Shown: positions 17,754-25,744 of the stretch, piece by piece
Position numbering within the stretch: position 1 is the first letter of the stretch
Layout: the number at the start of each line of letters is the position of its first letter
Assembly: GCF_002846415.1 (NCBI RefSeq)
Contig: NZ_PJMX01000001.1
Coordinates: 7,564,001-7,628,000, forward strand
From: Streptomyces sp. TLI_146
Lineage (GTDB): Bacteria; Actinomycetota; Actinomycetes; Streptomycetales; Streptomycetaceae
Direction of reading: 5' to 3'
DNA: 64,000 nucleotides
Notes under the pieces: model-generated
Seen by the model: the letters and a program-made list of their open reading frames with translations, nothing else
What the model was told of the DNA's origin: nothing
Databases searched by the model: none
Position numbers and translations under genes: made by a program

Positions 17754-19040
17754 ATGGCACGTCCCCGGATCTTCCTCAGCCACAGTTCGCAGTGCACCCC
17801 CGAGTCGGGGTGCGACTGCCGGGCCTATCTGCTCGCGCTCGAAGCGCACCTCGTCGACCTGGGCTGCGAACCCGTCGTCGACAAGGGCGTCCTGAACGGC
17901 GGCGACACCTGGTACGGCAAGGTGCTCACCGAGATCAAGAAGTGCCACGGCATGATCATCCTGCTGTCGCCGCACGCGCTCGGCTCGTACTACGTGATGG
18001 TGGAGGCGATCGTTGCCGACGCCGAGCGGGCCGGGACCGACGACGCCTTCGTGGTCCTGCCCGTGACCCTGCCCGGAGTGCGGCGGCGCCAGCTTCCCGA
18101 CAGCGGGCTCGGCAAGCTGAACCTCGGGCGGTTCGACATGGTGGACTGGAGGCGGCAGGACGGCCCCGCCCGGCCCCCGGAGAAGATCGCCACGTCGCTG
18201 CGGCCCCTGATCGAGAGGCAGGGCGCGCTGCCGTACCCGGAAGTCACCGACTTCCTCGCGGGGCGGATCTCCGACCTCTCGGACGCGGCCCTGGAGCACA
18301 CCGCCGAGATCCTGGGCGTCGCCACCTTCGCCTACGCGCGCGGCCACTCGCGCTACGCCGTGGCCCAGGGGCTGCTGACCGAGCGGCCGGTCGAGAACGT
18401 CGGCGACAGCTGCGCGATGCGCAAGGCGGTCAAGCACTTCCTGCCCAAGGTGAGGAGCCGGGAGCACCGGCAGGAGATCGTCGACCTGGTGGTGCCGTTC
18501 GCCCGCGTCCCCAAGAAGGCGGCCGAGCAACTGCGGGTGGTGGGGGAGAGCGCGGGCGAGCGGGTGGCGCTCCTCGGGTCGACGCTCAAGGAGACCCCGG
18601 ACATGTACGTGCGCCGGGCGAGCGAGACGCCCAAGCCCTGGCTCATGAGCAAACCCGCGCCCCGGCACGACGGGGCGGACTTCGTCGAGAGCGTGATCGC
18701 CGAGGTGCGCGCCTGCGTGGTCGCCTCGATCGGGTACGGCTTCGAGTGCGACGACGACACCCTGCGGCGGCTGCTCGCGCGGCACGAGGAGGAGTCGGGG
18801 CCGTTCACGGTCGTGCTGTACCAGCCGCCGGACGCCGACCTCCTCGACCGGCTGCTCGCCGTGTTCCCCAGGTTGCTGTTCGTCTTCGCCCACCAGCAGG
18901 CACCGACCGCGCCGGGGCGGAACGGCTCGGTGCGGCTCGCGGGGCTGACGCCGGGGCAGGAGCAGGACATGGTGATCACACACGGGGAGTTCCAGGAGCT
19001 GGCCGCCACGCGGGAGCGGCCTGCGGTGAGCCCCGATTGA
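17754..19040 (+). CDS. TIR-domain protein (putative NADase effector)
   Basis: A 428-residue protein. Residues 1-130 are a TIR domain: RIFLSHSS at 5-12, a DKGVLNGGDTW segment as box 2, IILLSP near 68, and Glu84 in YYVMVEA at the position of the catalytic Glu in TIR NADases. Bacterial TIR effectors cleave NAD+ or make cyclic ADP-ribose signals on infection. Residues ~150-428 are mainly helical and match no family I recognise; they may be a sensor or oligomerisation module. It is the last gene of the operon, five bases after the propeller gene. NADase activity is inferred from the conserved Glu only. Confidence 0.8.
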   Translation: MARPRIFLSHSSQCTPESGCDCRAYLLALEAHLVDLGCEPVVDKGVLNGGDTWYGKVLTEIKKCHGMIILLSPHALGSYYVMVEAIVADAERAGTDDAFVVLPVTLPGVRRRQLPDSGLGKLNLGRFDMVDWRRQDGPARPPEKIATSLRPLIERQGALPYPEVTDFLAGRISDLSDAALEHTAEILGVATFAYARGHSRYAVAQGLLTERPVENVGDSCAMRKAVKHFLPKVRSREHRQEIVDLVVPFARVPKKAAEQLRVVGESAGERVALLGSTLKETPDMYVRRASETPKPWLMSKPAPRHDGADFVESVIAEVRACVVASIGYGFECDDDTLRRLLARHEEESGPFTVVLYQPPDADLLDRLLAVFPRLLFVFAHQQAPTAPGRNGSVRLAGLTPGQEQDMVITHGEFQELAATRERPAVSPD

Positions 19041-19072
19041 CAAACGGCCTTGCCGATTCTGCAATGGACGGA
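19037..19072 (+). promoter_or_regulatory. leaderless promoter with internal dyad, XRE-cupin gene
   Basis: TTGACA at 19037-19042 and TGCAAT at 19060-19065 are 17 bases apart, which places transcription start at or next to the ATG at 19072, so the mRNA is likely leaderless. TTGC at 19050-19053 and GCAA at 19061-19064 form a dyad with a 7-base spacer across the -10, a natural autoregulatory operator. The -35 lies right at the end of the upstream TIR gene. Confidence 0.6.
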
Positions 19073-19656
19073 TGGACGAGGAACGCGCACTCGACGACGT
19101 GCTGACCGAAGTCGGCCCCCGGCTCCGGCGGATCCGCAAGGAGCGCGGGGCCACGCTCGGGGACCTGTCGGCGGCGACCGGGATCTCCGTCTCCACCCTC
19201 TCCCGTCTGGAGTCCGGGAACCGGCGGCCCAGCCTCGAACTCCTGCTGCCGATCGCCCGCGCCCATCAGGTGCCGCTCGACGATCTGGTGGGCGCGCCGC
19301 CGGTCGGGGACCCCCGGGTGCGGGCCAAGCCGATCGTGCGCGGCGGCAAGACCCTGGTGCCGCTCACCCGCCAGCCCGGCGGGCTCCAGGCGTACAAGGT
19401 GGTGGACCGGGAGGTGGGCGGCGCGCCCGAGCCGCGCGTCCACGAGGGGTATGAGTGGCTGTACGTCCTGGCGGGGCGGCTGCGGCTGGTGCTCGCCGGG
19501 AACGACGTGGTGCTGGGGGCGGGGGAGGCGGCCGAGTTCGACACGCGGCTGCCGCACTGGTTCGGGCCGGCCGGGGACGCGCCGGTGGAGTATCTGAGCC
19601 TGTTCGGGCCGCAGGGCGAGCGGATGCACGTACGGGCGCGGCCCAAGCGGGGGTAG
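19072..19656 (+). CDS. XRE-family regulator with C-terminal cupin domain
   Basis: A 194-residue regulator. Residues ~13-65 form a helix-turn-helix of the XRE type (TLGDLSAATGISVSTLSRLESG), and ~105-190 a cupin (HEGYEWLYVLAGRLRLVLAG with metal-type His/Glu). These proteins sense small molecules and repress nearby catabolic or redox genes. No ribosome site precedes the ATG, in line with the leaderless promoter found here. It could control itself or the downstream oxidoreductase operon; the TIR operon ends 31 bases before it. The ligand is unknown. Confidence 0.88.
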   Translation: MDEERALDDVLTEVGPRLRRIRKERGATLGDLSAATGISVSTLSRLESGNRRPSLELLLPIARAHQVPLDDLVGAPPVGDPRVRAKPIVRGGKTLVPLTRQPGGLQAYKVVDREVGGAPEPRVHEGYEWLYVLAGRLRLVLAGNDVVLGAGEAAEFDTRLPHWFGPAGDAPVEYLSLFGPQGERMHVRARPKRG

Positions 19657-19716
19657 CCGGAATCCGGCGGGGAACAGTGTCCTGTATCGCCTGCCTCCAG
19701 CTGTTCCCTCAGCAGC

Positions 19717-19733
19717 AAGCGACCGCTTAGTAT
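19717..19733 (+). promoter_or_regulatory. promoter -10 with overlapping TetR-type dyad
   Basis: AAGCG-AC-CGCTT at 19717-19728 is a perfect dyad that runs into TAGTAT at 19728-19733, a good Streptomyces -10 hexamer; the -35 is weak. A repressor here would block the promoter of the quinone oxidoreductase/acyl-CoA dehydrogenase operon, whose first ATG is at 19787. The compact dyad resembles TetR-family operators of acyl-CoA genes; this is inference. Confidence 0.5.
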
Positions 19734-19786
19734 GCCGGGGAGCAAGGGTACGCAGCCGTACCGCCTACAGCGCGTGGAGGCCCCGA

Positions 19787-20755
19787 ATGCAGGCATGGCG
19801 AGTGCACGAGAACGGCGAGCCGGGCGAGGTGATGCGGCTCGAAGAGGTCGAGCGCCCCACCCCGGGCCCGGGGCAGGTGCTGCTGAAGGTGCGCGCCGCG
19901 AACATCAACTTCCCGGACGCGCTGCTGTGCCGGGGGCAGTACCAGATCAAGCCGCCGCTGCCGTTCACGCCCGGGGTGGAGATCTGCGGGGAGACCGAGG
20001 ACGGGCGGCGGGTCATCGCCAACCCCGTGCTGCCGTTCGGCGGGCTGGCCGACCATGTGATCGCCGACGAGCGCGCGCTGCTGCCCGCGCCCGAAGCGCT
20101 GGACGACGCCGAGGCCGCCGCCCTGCACATCGGCTACCAGACCGGCATGTTCGGGCTGCACCGCAGGGCCGGCCTCCAGGCGGGCGAGACGCTGCTCGTG
20201 CACGCCGCCGCCGGAGGGGTCGGCAGCGCGGCCGTCCAGCTCGGCAAGGCGGCCGGGGCGAAGGTCATCGGCGTGGTCGGCGGGGCCGACAAGGCCGAGA
20301 TCGCCCGGCAGCTGGGGTGCGACCTGGTCATCGACCGGCGCACCGACGACATCGTGGCCGCCGTGAAGGAGGCCACCGGCGGGCGCGGCGCGGACGTGAT
20401 CTACGACCCGGTCGGCGGCGACGCGTACGCCAAGTCCGCCAAGTGCGTCGCCTTCGAGGGCCGCATCCTCGTCGTCGGCTTCGCCAGCGGCAGCATCCCC
20501 GCCCCGGCCCTCAACCACGCGCTGGTGAAGAACTATTCGATCGTCGGTCTGCACTGGGGGCTGTACGCGCAGAAGGACCCCGCGTCCATCCTGCGCTGCC
20601 ACGAGCAGCTGACCGAGCTCGCCGCCAAGGGCGCCGTGAAGCCGCTCATCAGCGAGCGCGTGGCGATGAAGGACGCTGCCGCCGCCGTGCAGCGGGTCGC
20701 CGACGGCACCACCACCGGTCGGGTGGTCGTGCTCCCGGACGGAGCCGCCCGATGA
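19787..20755 (+). CDS. NADPH:quinone oxidoreductase-like MDR family protein
   Basis: A 322-residue zinc-independent medium-chain reductase. The N-terminal catalytic fold (residues ~1-120) has NINFPDALLCRGQYQIKPPLPFTPGVEICG, typical of quinone oxidoreductases, and the Rossmann fold has AAAGGVGSAAVQLGKAAGA near 142-160 for NADPH. It lacks the zinc-ligand Cys set of alcohol dehydrogenases. GGAGG precedes the ATG. Its stop overlaps the start of the first acyl-CoA dehydrogenase (ATGA), so it is the lead gene of a three-gene operon acting on acyl-CoA or enoyl substrates. Confidence 0.88.
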   Translation: MQAWRVHENGEPGEVMRLEEVERPTPGPGQVLLKVRAANINFPDALLCRGQYQIKPPLPFTPGVEICGETEDGRRVIANPVLPFGGLADHVIADERALLPAPEALDDAEAAALHIGYQTGMFGLHRRAGLQAGETLLVHAAAGGVGSAAVQLGKAAGAKVIGVVGGADKAEIARQLGCDLVIDRRTDDIVAAVKEATGGRGADVIYDPVGGDAYAKSAKCVAFEGRILVVGFASGSIPAPALNHALVKNYSIVGLHWGLYAQKDPASILRCHEQLTELAAKGAVKPLISERVAMKDAAAAVQRVADGTTTGRVVVLPDGAAR

Positions 20756-21945
20756 GCGAGCAGCAGCCCGACGCGGACGAACTGCGCGCTCGTACACAGG
20801 AGTTGCTCGCCGCGCATCCGCCCGCCGCCACCGAGGCGATCGACTTCCTCAAGGCCCGCTTCGACGCCGGGCTCGCCTGGGTGCACTACCCGGTGGGTCT
20901 CGGCGGGCTCGGGGCGCCGCGCTCGCTCCAGCCGGTCGTCGACGCCGAGCTGGCGGCGGCCGGCGCGCCCGACAACGACCCGCGCCGGATCGGGATCGGG
21001 CTCGGCATGGCCGCGCCGACCGTGCTCAAGTACGGCACCGACGAGCAGAAGCGGCGGTTCCTGCGGCCGCTGTGGGTCGGCGAGGAGGTGTGGTGCCAGC
21101 TGTTCAGCGAGCCGGGCGCCGGCTCCGACCTGGCCGCACTCGGCACTCGGGCCGTCCGGGACGGTGACCACTGGGTCGTCACCGGGCAGAAGGTGTGGAC
21201 CTCCAGCGCCCATCTCGCCCGCTGGGCCATCCTGATCGCCCGCACCGACGTCGATCTTCCCAAGCACCAGGGCATCACCTATTTCATCTGCGACATGACC
21301 GACCCCGGCGTCGAGGTGCGGCCGCTGCGCCAGATCACCGGCGAGGCCGAGTTCAACGAGGTCTTCCTCACCGGCGTCCGCATCCCCGACGCCCACCGCC
21401 TCGGCGCGGTCGGCGAGGGCTGGAAGGTCGCGCAGACCACCCTGATGAACGAGCGGGTCTCCATCGGCGGGATGCGGCTGCCCCGCGAGGGCGGCATGAT
21501 CGGGCCGGTCGCCAGGACCTGGCGCGAACGCCCCGAACTGCGCACCCACGACCTGCATCAGCGCCTCCTCACCCTCTGGGTCGAGGCCGAGGTCGCCCGC
21601 CTCACCGGCGAGCGACTGCGCCAGCAGCTCGTCGCGGGCCAGCCGGGACCCGAGGGCTCGGGCATGAAGCTCGCCTTCGCCCGGCTCAACCAGGAGATCA
21701 GCGGCCTGGAGGTCGAACTCCTCGGGCAGGAGGGGCTGCTGTACTCCGACTGGACCATGCGCCGGCCCGTGCTCGTCGACTTCACCGGCCGCGACGCCGG
21801 ATACCGGTATCTGCGCTCGAAGGGCAACTCCATCGAGGGCGGCACCAGCGAGGTGCTCCTGAACATCGTCGCCGAGCGCGTCCTCGGGCTGCCCGCCGAG
21901 CCGCGCAACGACAAGGACGTCGCCTGGAAGGACCTGGCCCGATGA
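20752..21945 (+). CDS. acyl-CoA dehydrogenase (subunit 1 of a pair)
   Basis: A 397-residue flavoprotein that forms a trans-2 double bond in an acyl-CoA. FAD- and substrate-binding signatures are present: QLFSEPGAGSDLA (~120) and WTSSAH with GQKVW nearby, and the C-terminal IEGGTSEVLLNIVAERVLGLP. Translationally coupled at both ends: its ATG overlaps the oxidoreductase stop and its stop overlaps the start of a second dehydrogenase. Adjacent paired genes of this kind in actinomycetes often encode alpha2-beta2 heterotetramers for steroid or branched substrates. Confidence 0.88.
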   Translation: MSEQQPDADELRARTQELLAAHPPAATEAIDFLKARFDAGLAWVHYPVGLGGLGAPRSLQPVVDAELAAAGAPDNDPRRIGIGLGMAAPTVLKYGTDEQKRRFLRPLWVGEEVWCQLFSEPGAGSDLAALGTRAVRDGDHWVVTGQKVWTSSAHLARWAILIARTDVDLPKHQGITYFICDMTDPGVEVRPLRQITGEAEFNEVFLTGVRIPDAHRLGAVGEGWKVAQTTLMNERVSIGGMRLPREGGMIGPVARTWRERPELRTHDLHQRLLTLWVEAEVARLTGERLRQQLVAGQPGPEGSGMKLAFARLNQEISGLEVELLGQEGLLYSDWTMRRPVLVDFTGRDAGYRYLRSKGNSIEGGTSEVLLNIVAERVLGLPAEPRNDKDVAWKDLAR

Positions 21946-23039
21946 CCGAGACCGCCCCCGACCTGCTGTACTCCGAGGCCGAGGAGGACCTCCGGGCCGC
22001 CGTGCGCTCCCTGCTCGCCGACCGCACCGACACCCCGTCCGCGCCGGCCCGCGCCGAGTCCGACACCCCCTACGACCCCCGACTGTGGCAGGCGCTCGGC
22101 GCCGAGATGGGGCTCGCGGGTCTTCTCGTCCCGGAGAAGCTGGGCGGCCAGGGCGCGGGACACCGCGAGGCGGCCGTGGTCCTGGAGGAGATCGGCCGGA
22201 GCGTCGCCCCGGTCCCGTACCTCACCAGCTCGGTCGTCGCCACCGAGACGCTGCTCGGCCTCGACACCGCGACCGGTGAAGTCGCGGCGCTGCTCGGCGA
22301 GTTGGCGTCGGGCCGCAGGACCGCCGCGCTGGCCGTGCCGTTCTCGTACGGGCCCGACTCGCTGCGGCTGCGCGGCGGGCTCGACGGGATCGTGCGGACC
22401 GTGGCCGACGCCGCCACCGCCGACGTGCTGCTCGTGCCGACCGGCCAGGGGCTCTACGCCGTCGAGGCGGGCGAGGCGGCCAGCACCGCGCTCACCCCGC
22501 TCGACCTCACCCGCCCGCTGGCCGACGTCGCCCTCGACGGGGCGCGCGGCACGCTGCTCGCCGATGTGGACACCGGCCGGGCCGCCGCCCGCCGGGGGCT
22601 GCTCGCCGGGGCCGGGCTGCTCGCCTCCGAGCAACTCGGCGTCGCGGAGTGGTGCCTGACCGAGACCGTCGCGTACACCCGGGACCGCAAGCAGTTCAAC
22701 CGGCCCGTCGGCTCCTTCCAGGCGCTCAAGCACCGGATGGCGCAGCTGTGGCTGGAGGTGGTCTCCGCGCGGGCCGCCGCGCGCAACGCGGCCGACGCGC
22801 TGGCGACCGGGAGCCAGGAGGCGCCGCTGGCGGTGGCGGTCGCGCAGGCGTACTGCTCGCGGGTCGCGGTGCACGCGGCCGAGGAGTGCGTCCAGTTGCA
22901 CGGCGGCATCGGGATGACCTGGGAGCACCCCGCGCACCTCTACCTCAAGCGGGCCAAGTCGGCGCAGAGCGCGCTGGGTTCGGCCGGTGAGCACCGCGCC
23001 TCGGTCGCGGAGATCGTGGGGCTGCCCGGCCCTGCATAG
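21942..23039 (+). CDS. acyl-CoA dehydrogenase (subunit 2 of a pair)
   Basis: A 365-residue acyl-CoA dehydrogenase-fold protein, shorter than its partner. The middle beta domain is divergent: the usual SEPxAGSD stretch is absent, while the C-terminal FAD half is intact (RKQFNRPVGSFQALKHRMAQ and QLHGGIGMTWEHPAHLYLKRA). This split of conservation suggests a heteromeric partner in which each subunit supplies part of the FAD or substrate site, as in the ChsE/FadE pairs of actinobacterial steroid catabolism. The ATG overlaps the previous stop (ATGA). Confidence 0.85.
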   Translation: MTETAPDLLYSEAEEDLRAAVRSLLADRTDTPSAPARAESDTPYDPRLWQALGAEMGLAGLLVPEKLGGQGAGHREAAVVLEEIGRSVAPVPYLTSSVVATETLLGLDTATGEVAALLGELASGRRTAALAVPFSYGPDSLRLRGGLDGIVRTVADAATADVLLVPTGQGLYAVEAGEAASTALTPLDLTRPLADVALDGARGTLLADVDTGRAAARRGLLAGAGLLASEQLGVAEWCLTETVAYTRDRKQFNRPVGSFQALKHRMAQLWLEVVSARAAARNAADALATGSQEAPLAVAVAQAYCSRVAVHAAEECVQLHGGIGMTWEHPAHLYLKRAKSAQSALGSAGEHRASVAEIVGLPGPA

Positions 23040-23060
23040 TCTGCGCCGAGTGTCCCGTTT

Positions 23061-23115
23061 TTGACCGCCCCTTTGCAGGCTGTTTAAATGGCGAGCTGTT
23101 GCGACCAGTTCGCAA
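23061..23115 (+). promoter_or_regulatory. promoter and downstream operator-like dyad for the peptide ABC operon
   Basis: TTGACC at 23061-23066 and TTAAAT at 23084-23089 are spaced by 17 bases, a strong sigma-70-type promoter. TTGCGA at 23099-23104 and TCGCAA at 23110-23115 form a dyad with a 5-base centre that covers the predicted start of transcription, a classic repressor position. Confidence 0.6.
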
Positions 23116-23147
23116 TAACAGTCGATCTTCAATAAGGGGTGTGGGGC

Positions 23148-24755
23148 ATGGCCGCCCGTTCGATCCACGGGGCGATGCGAGGAGCGGGCGCCGCGGCGCT
23201 GGCCGGAGCACTGGCCCTCACCGCGAGTGCCTGCTCCAACCCGGGCGGGGAGAGCGGCGGCACGGCCGTCAAGGACACGGCTGTCGTCGGCATCGCGTAC
23301 GAGCCCGAGACGCTCAGCCCGCTCCTCGGCTACGGCAAGGACGGCAACTCCAAGATCTTCGACGGGCTGCTCACGCAGGACGCCGACATGAAGCTGAAGC
23401 CCGCGCTCGCCGTCGCGCTGCCCGAGGTGAGCGCCGACCGGCTGACCTACACGTTCAAGCTCCGCAAGGGCGTGACGTTCAGCGACGGCAAGCCGTTCAC
23501 GGCCAAGGACGTCGTCTTCACCTACTCGACGATCCTCGACCCGAAGACCAACAACCCCTCCAAGGGCGAGCTCGACGCCGTCAAGGAGGTCCGCGCCGAG
23601 GGCGACGACACGGTGGTCTTCACGCTCAAGTACCCCTACGCACCCTTCGCGCAGCGCACCGTGCTGCCGATCGTGCCCGAGCACATCGCGGGCAAGCAGG
23701 ACGTCAACACCGGCGACTTCGCCACCGCGCCCGTCGGCACCGGGCCGTACAAGCTCGTCAAGTGGTCCAAGAGCGAGAAGATCGCGTTCGAGGCCAACCC
23801 GTCGTACTGGGGCGGCGCGCCGAAGGTGAAGAAGTTCACCATGGCGGTCATCAAGGACGACGACGTGCGCGCCACCCGGCTGCGCTCCGGCGACCTCGAC
23901 GGCGCGATCCTGCCGCCCAACCTCGCCCAGGGCTTCGAGAAGGACAAGCACAAGAAGACCTGGACGGCGAAGACCTACGACTACCGCAACGTGACCCTGC
24001 CCACCGGCAACAAGGTCACCGGCGACACCGCCGTGCGCCGCGCGCTCGACCTCGCCGTGGACCGCGAGGCGATGGTCGACAAGATCCTCGACGGCGCCGG
24101 CAAGCCCGCCTACGGACCGGTGCCCACCGGCAGCCCCTGGTTCGCCAAGGGCACCGAGCGGCCGCACGACCTGGCCGGGGCGAAGAAGATCCTCGACGAG
24201 GCGGGCTGGAAGCCCGGCGCCGACGGCATCCGCGAGAAGGACGGCGTCCGCGCCGCCTTCCCGCTCTGGTACCTCTCCGGCGACAAACTCCGCCAGGACC
24301 ACGCCCTCGCCTACGCCTCCGACGCCAAGAAGGCGGGCATCGAGATCACCACCAAGTCCGGCACCTGGGAGGTCATCGAGCCGAGGATGAAGGACGAGGC
24401 GGTCCTCGCGGGCGGCGGCTCGCCCGGCGACCCCGACTTCGACCAGTACACGCTGCTCAAGTCCTCGCTCGCGGGCGACGGGTTCAACAACATGGCGTGG
24501 TACACCGACCCGGCCGTCGACAAGGCGCTCGACGACGGCCGCAGGAGCGGTGACACCGCCGTCCGCAAGGCCGCGTACGACACCGTCCAGCGCGAGCTGG
24601 TGAAGAACCCCGGCTACACCTTCCTCACCCACATCGACCACCTCTACGTCGTCAACGACCGCTGGGACGGGCTCTCCACCCAGACCGAGCCGCACGACCA
24701 CGGCCTGGCCTCCGGCCCGTGGTGGAACGTCGAGACGTGGGCGCCGAAGAAGTGA
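23148..24755 (+). CDS. ABC transporter substrate-binding lipoprotein, family 5 (oligopeptide/nickel type)
   Basis: A 535-residue extracellular solute-binding protein. The signal peptide ends in a lipobox with Cys near residue 29 (LTASAC), so it would be lipid-anchored. The family-5 fold is shown by GIAYEPETLSPLL near the mature N terminus and VGTGPYKLVKW. ATG 23148 is chosen over GTG 23139 because AAGGGG lies eight bases before it. It is the first of five coupled genes encoding a complete importer. Ligands of this family include di- and oligopeptides, nickel and sugars; this one is not assigned. Confidence 0.9.
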   Translation: MAARSIHGAMRGAGAAALAGALALTASACSNPGGESGGTAVKDTAVVGIAYEPETLSPLLGYGKDGNSKIFDGLLTQDADMKLKPALAVALPEVSADRLTYTFKLRKGVTFSDGKPFTAKDVVFTYSTILDPKTNNPSKGELDAVKEVRAEGDDTVVFTLKYPYAPFAQRTVLPIVPEHIAGKQDVNTGDFATAPVGTGPYKLVKWSKSEKIAFEANPSYWGGAPKVKKFTMAVIKDDDVRATRLRSGDLDGAILPPNLAQGFEKDKHKKTWTAKTYDYRNVTLPTGNKVTGDTAVRRALDLAVDREAMVDKILDGAGKPAYGPVPTGSPWFAKGTERPHDLAGAKKILDEAGWKPGADGIREKDGVRAAFPLWYLSGDKLRQDHALAYASDAKKAGIEITTKSGTWEVIEPRMKDEAVLAGGGSPGDPDFDQYTLLKSSLAGDGFNNMAWYTDPAVDKALDDGRRSGDTAVRKAAYDTVQRELVKNPGYTFLTHIDHLYVVNDRWDGLSTQTEPHDHGLASGPWWNVETWAPKK

Positions 24756-25744
24756 GCCGCCGCCTCCCCTGGGGGCCGATGGCACGGATGGCGGGGCGGC
24801 GGACCCTGTTCGCCGGCCCCGTCCTGCTCGTGGTGACCTTCGGCGTCTTCGCGGTGGCCGCCGCGTCCCCCTTCGACCCGGTCAAGGCCTACGCGGGCAC
24901 CGCCGGGCTCACCGCCTCGCAGGACAACCTCGACCAGCTGCGCGCCAACCTCGGCGTCGACCAGCCGCTGGTCACCCGCTGGTGGGACTGGCTGACCGCC
25001 GCCCTCACCGGCGACCTCGGCGACTCCAGCACCCTGCGCCAGCCCGTCGCCGACGTCATCGGCGATCGGCTCGGCTGGTCGGTGCTGCTCGCCGCCACCG
25101 CGTTCCTGGTCGCGATCGTGCTCGGCACCGGGCTCGGTGTGCTCGCCGGGCGCCGCCCGGGCGGCTGGCTCGACCGGTGCGTCAGCTCCGCCGCGTACAC
25201 CCTGGAAGCGGCGCCCGCCTTCTGGCTCGGGCTGCTCGCCATCTGGTTCTTCGCGCTCAAGCTCGATGTGCTGCCCGCCGGCGGGCTGACCGACACGGCG
25301 AGCGACACCGTCACCTTCGGCCAGGTGGCGAACCACCTGGTGCTGCCCGCCGCCGTCCTCGGCATCTCCCAACTGCCCTGGTTCTACCTGTACGTACGCC
25401 AGGGCGTCGCCGACGCCCTGGAGGAGGACCCGGTACGCGGCGCCCGCGCGCGGGGGCTGAGCGAGCGGACCGTCCTGCTCGGCCACGCCCTGCGCTCGGG
25501 CATGCTGCCGATGCTGACCCTCGTCGGCTCGCGCGTCCCCGAACTCATCACCGGCGCCCTCCTCGTCGAGACCGTCTTCAGCTGGCCCGGCATCGCCGCC
25601 GCCACCGTGCAGGCCGCGACCTCCGTGGACTTCCCGCTGCTCGCCGCGCTGACCGTGCTCGCCACCGCGGCCGTGCTGCTCGGCAACCTCCTGTCCGATC
25701 TGCTCTACGGCATCGCCGACCCGAGGGTGGGCTTCGATGGCTGA
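24752..25744 (+). CDS. ABC transporter permease (DppB/OppB-like)
   Basis: A 330-residue inner-membrane permease with six predicted membrane helices. TAGLTASQDNLDQLRANLGVDQP after the first helix is the OppB-type extracellular loop, and the EAA-like coupling loop is RARGLSERTVLLGHALR. The GTG start at 24752 overlaps the binding-protein stop (GTGA). Its end overlaps the next permease gene by eight bases, as expected for a tightly coupled importer operon. Confidence 0.9.
   Translation: MSRRLPWGPMARMAGRRTLFAGPVLLVVTFGVFAVAAASPFDPVKAYAGTAGLTASQDNLDQLRANLGVDQPLVTRWWDWLTAALTGDLGDSSTLRQPVADVIGDRLGWSVLLAATAFLVAIVLGTGLGVLAGRRPGGWLDRCVSSAAYTLEAAPAFWLGLLAIWFFALKLDVLPAGGLTDTASDTVTFGQVANHLVLPAAVLGISQLPWFYLYVRQGVADALEEDPVRGARARGLSERTVLLGHALRSGMLPMLTLVGSRVPELITGALLVETVFSWPGIAAATVQAATSVDFPLLAALTVLATAAVLLGNLLSDLLYGIADPRVGFDG

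Noticed and set aside
14737..17760. 1007-codon minus-strand open frame across the propeller gene
   Set aside because: Low-complexity His/Arg/Gly shadow; the plus-strand frame has coupled starts, GTGA overlaps and recognisable folds.
9687..19040. CBASS operon
   Set aside because: No CD-NTase (SMODS), SAVED or CBASS ancillary gene is present; SLATT and TIR alone are not diagnostic.
21558..24785. 1075-codon minus-strand open frame
   Set aside because: It lies opposite an acyl-CoA dehydrogenase pair and a family-5 binding protein with clear motifs; composition is shadow-like.
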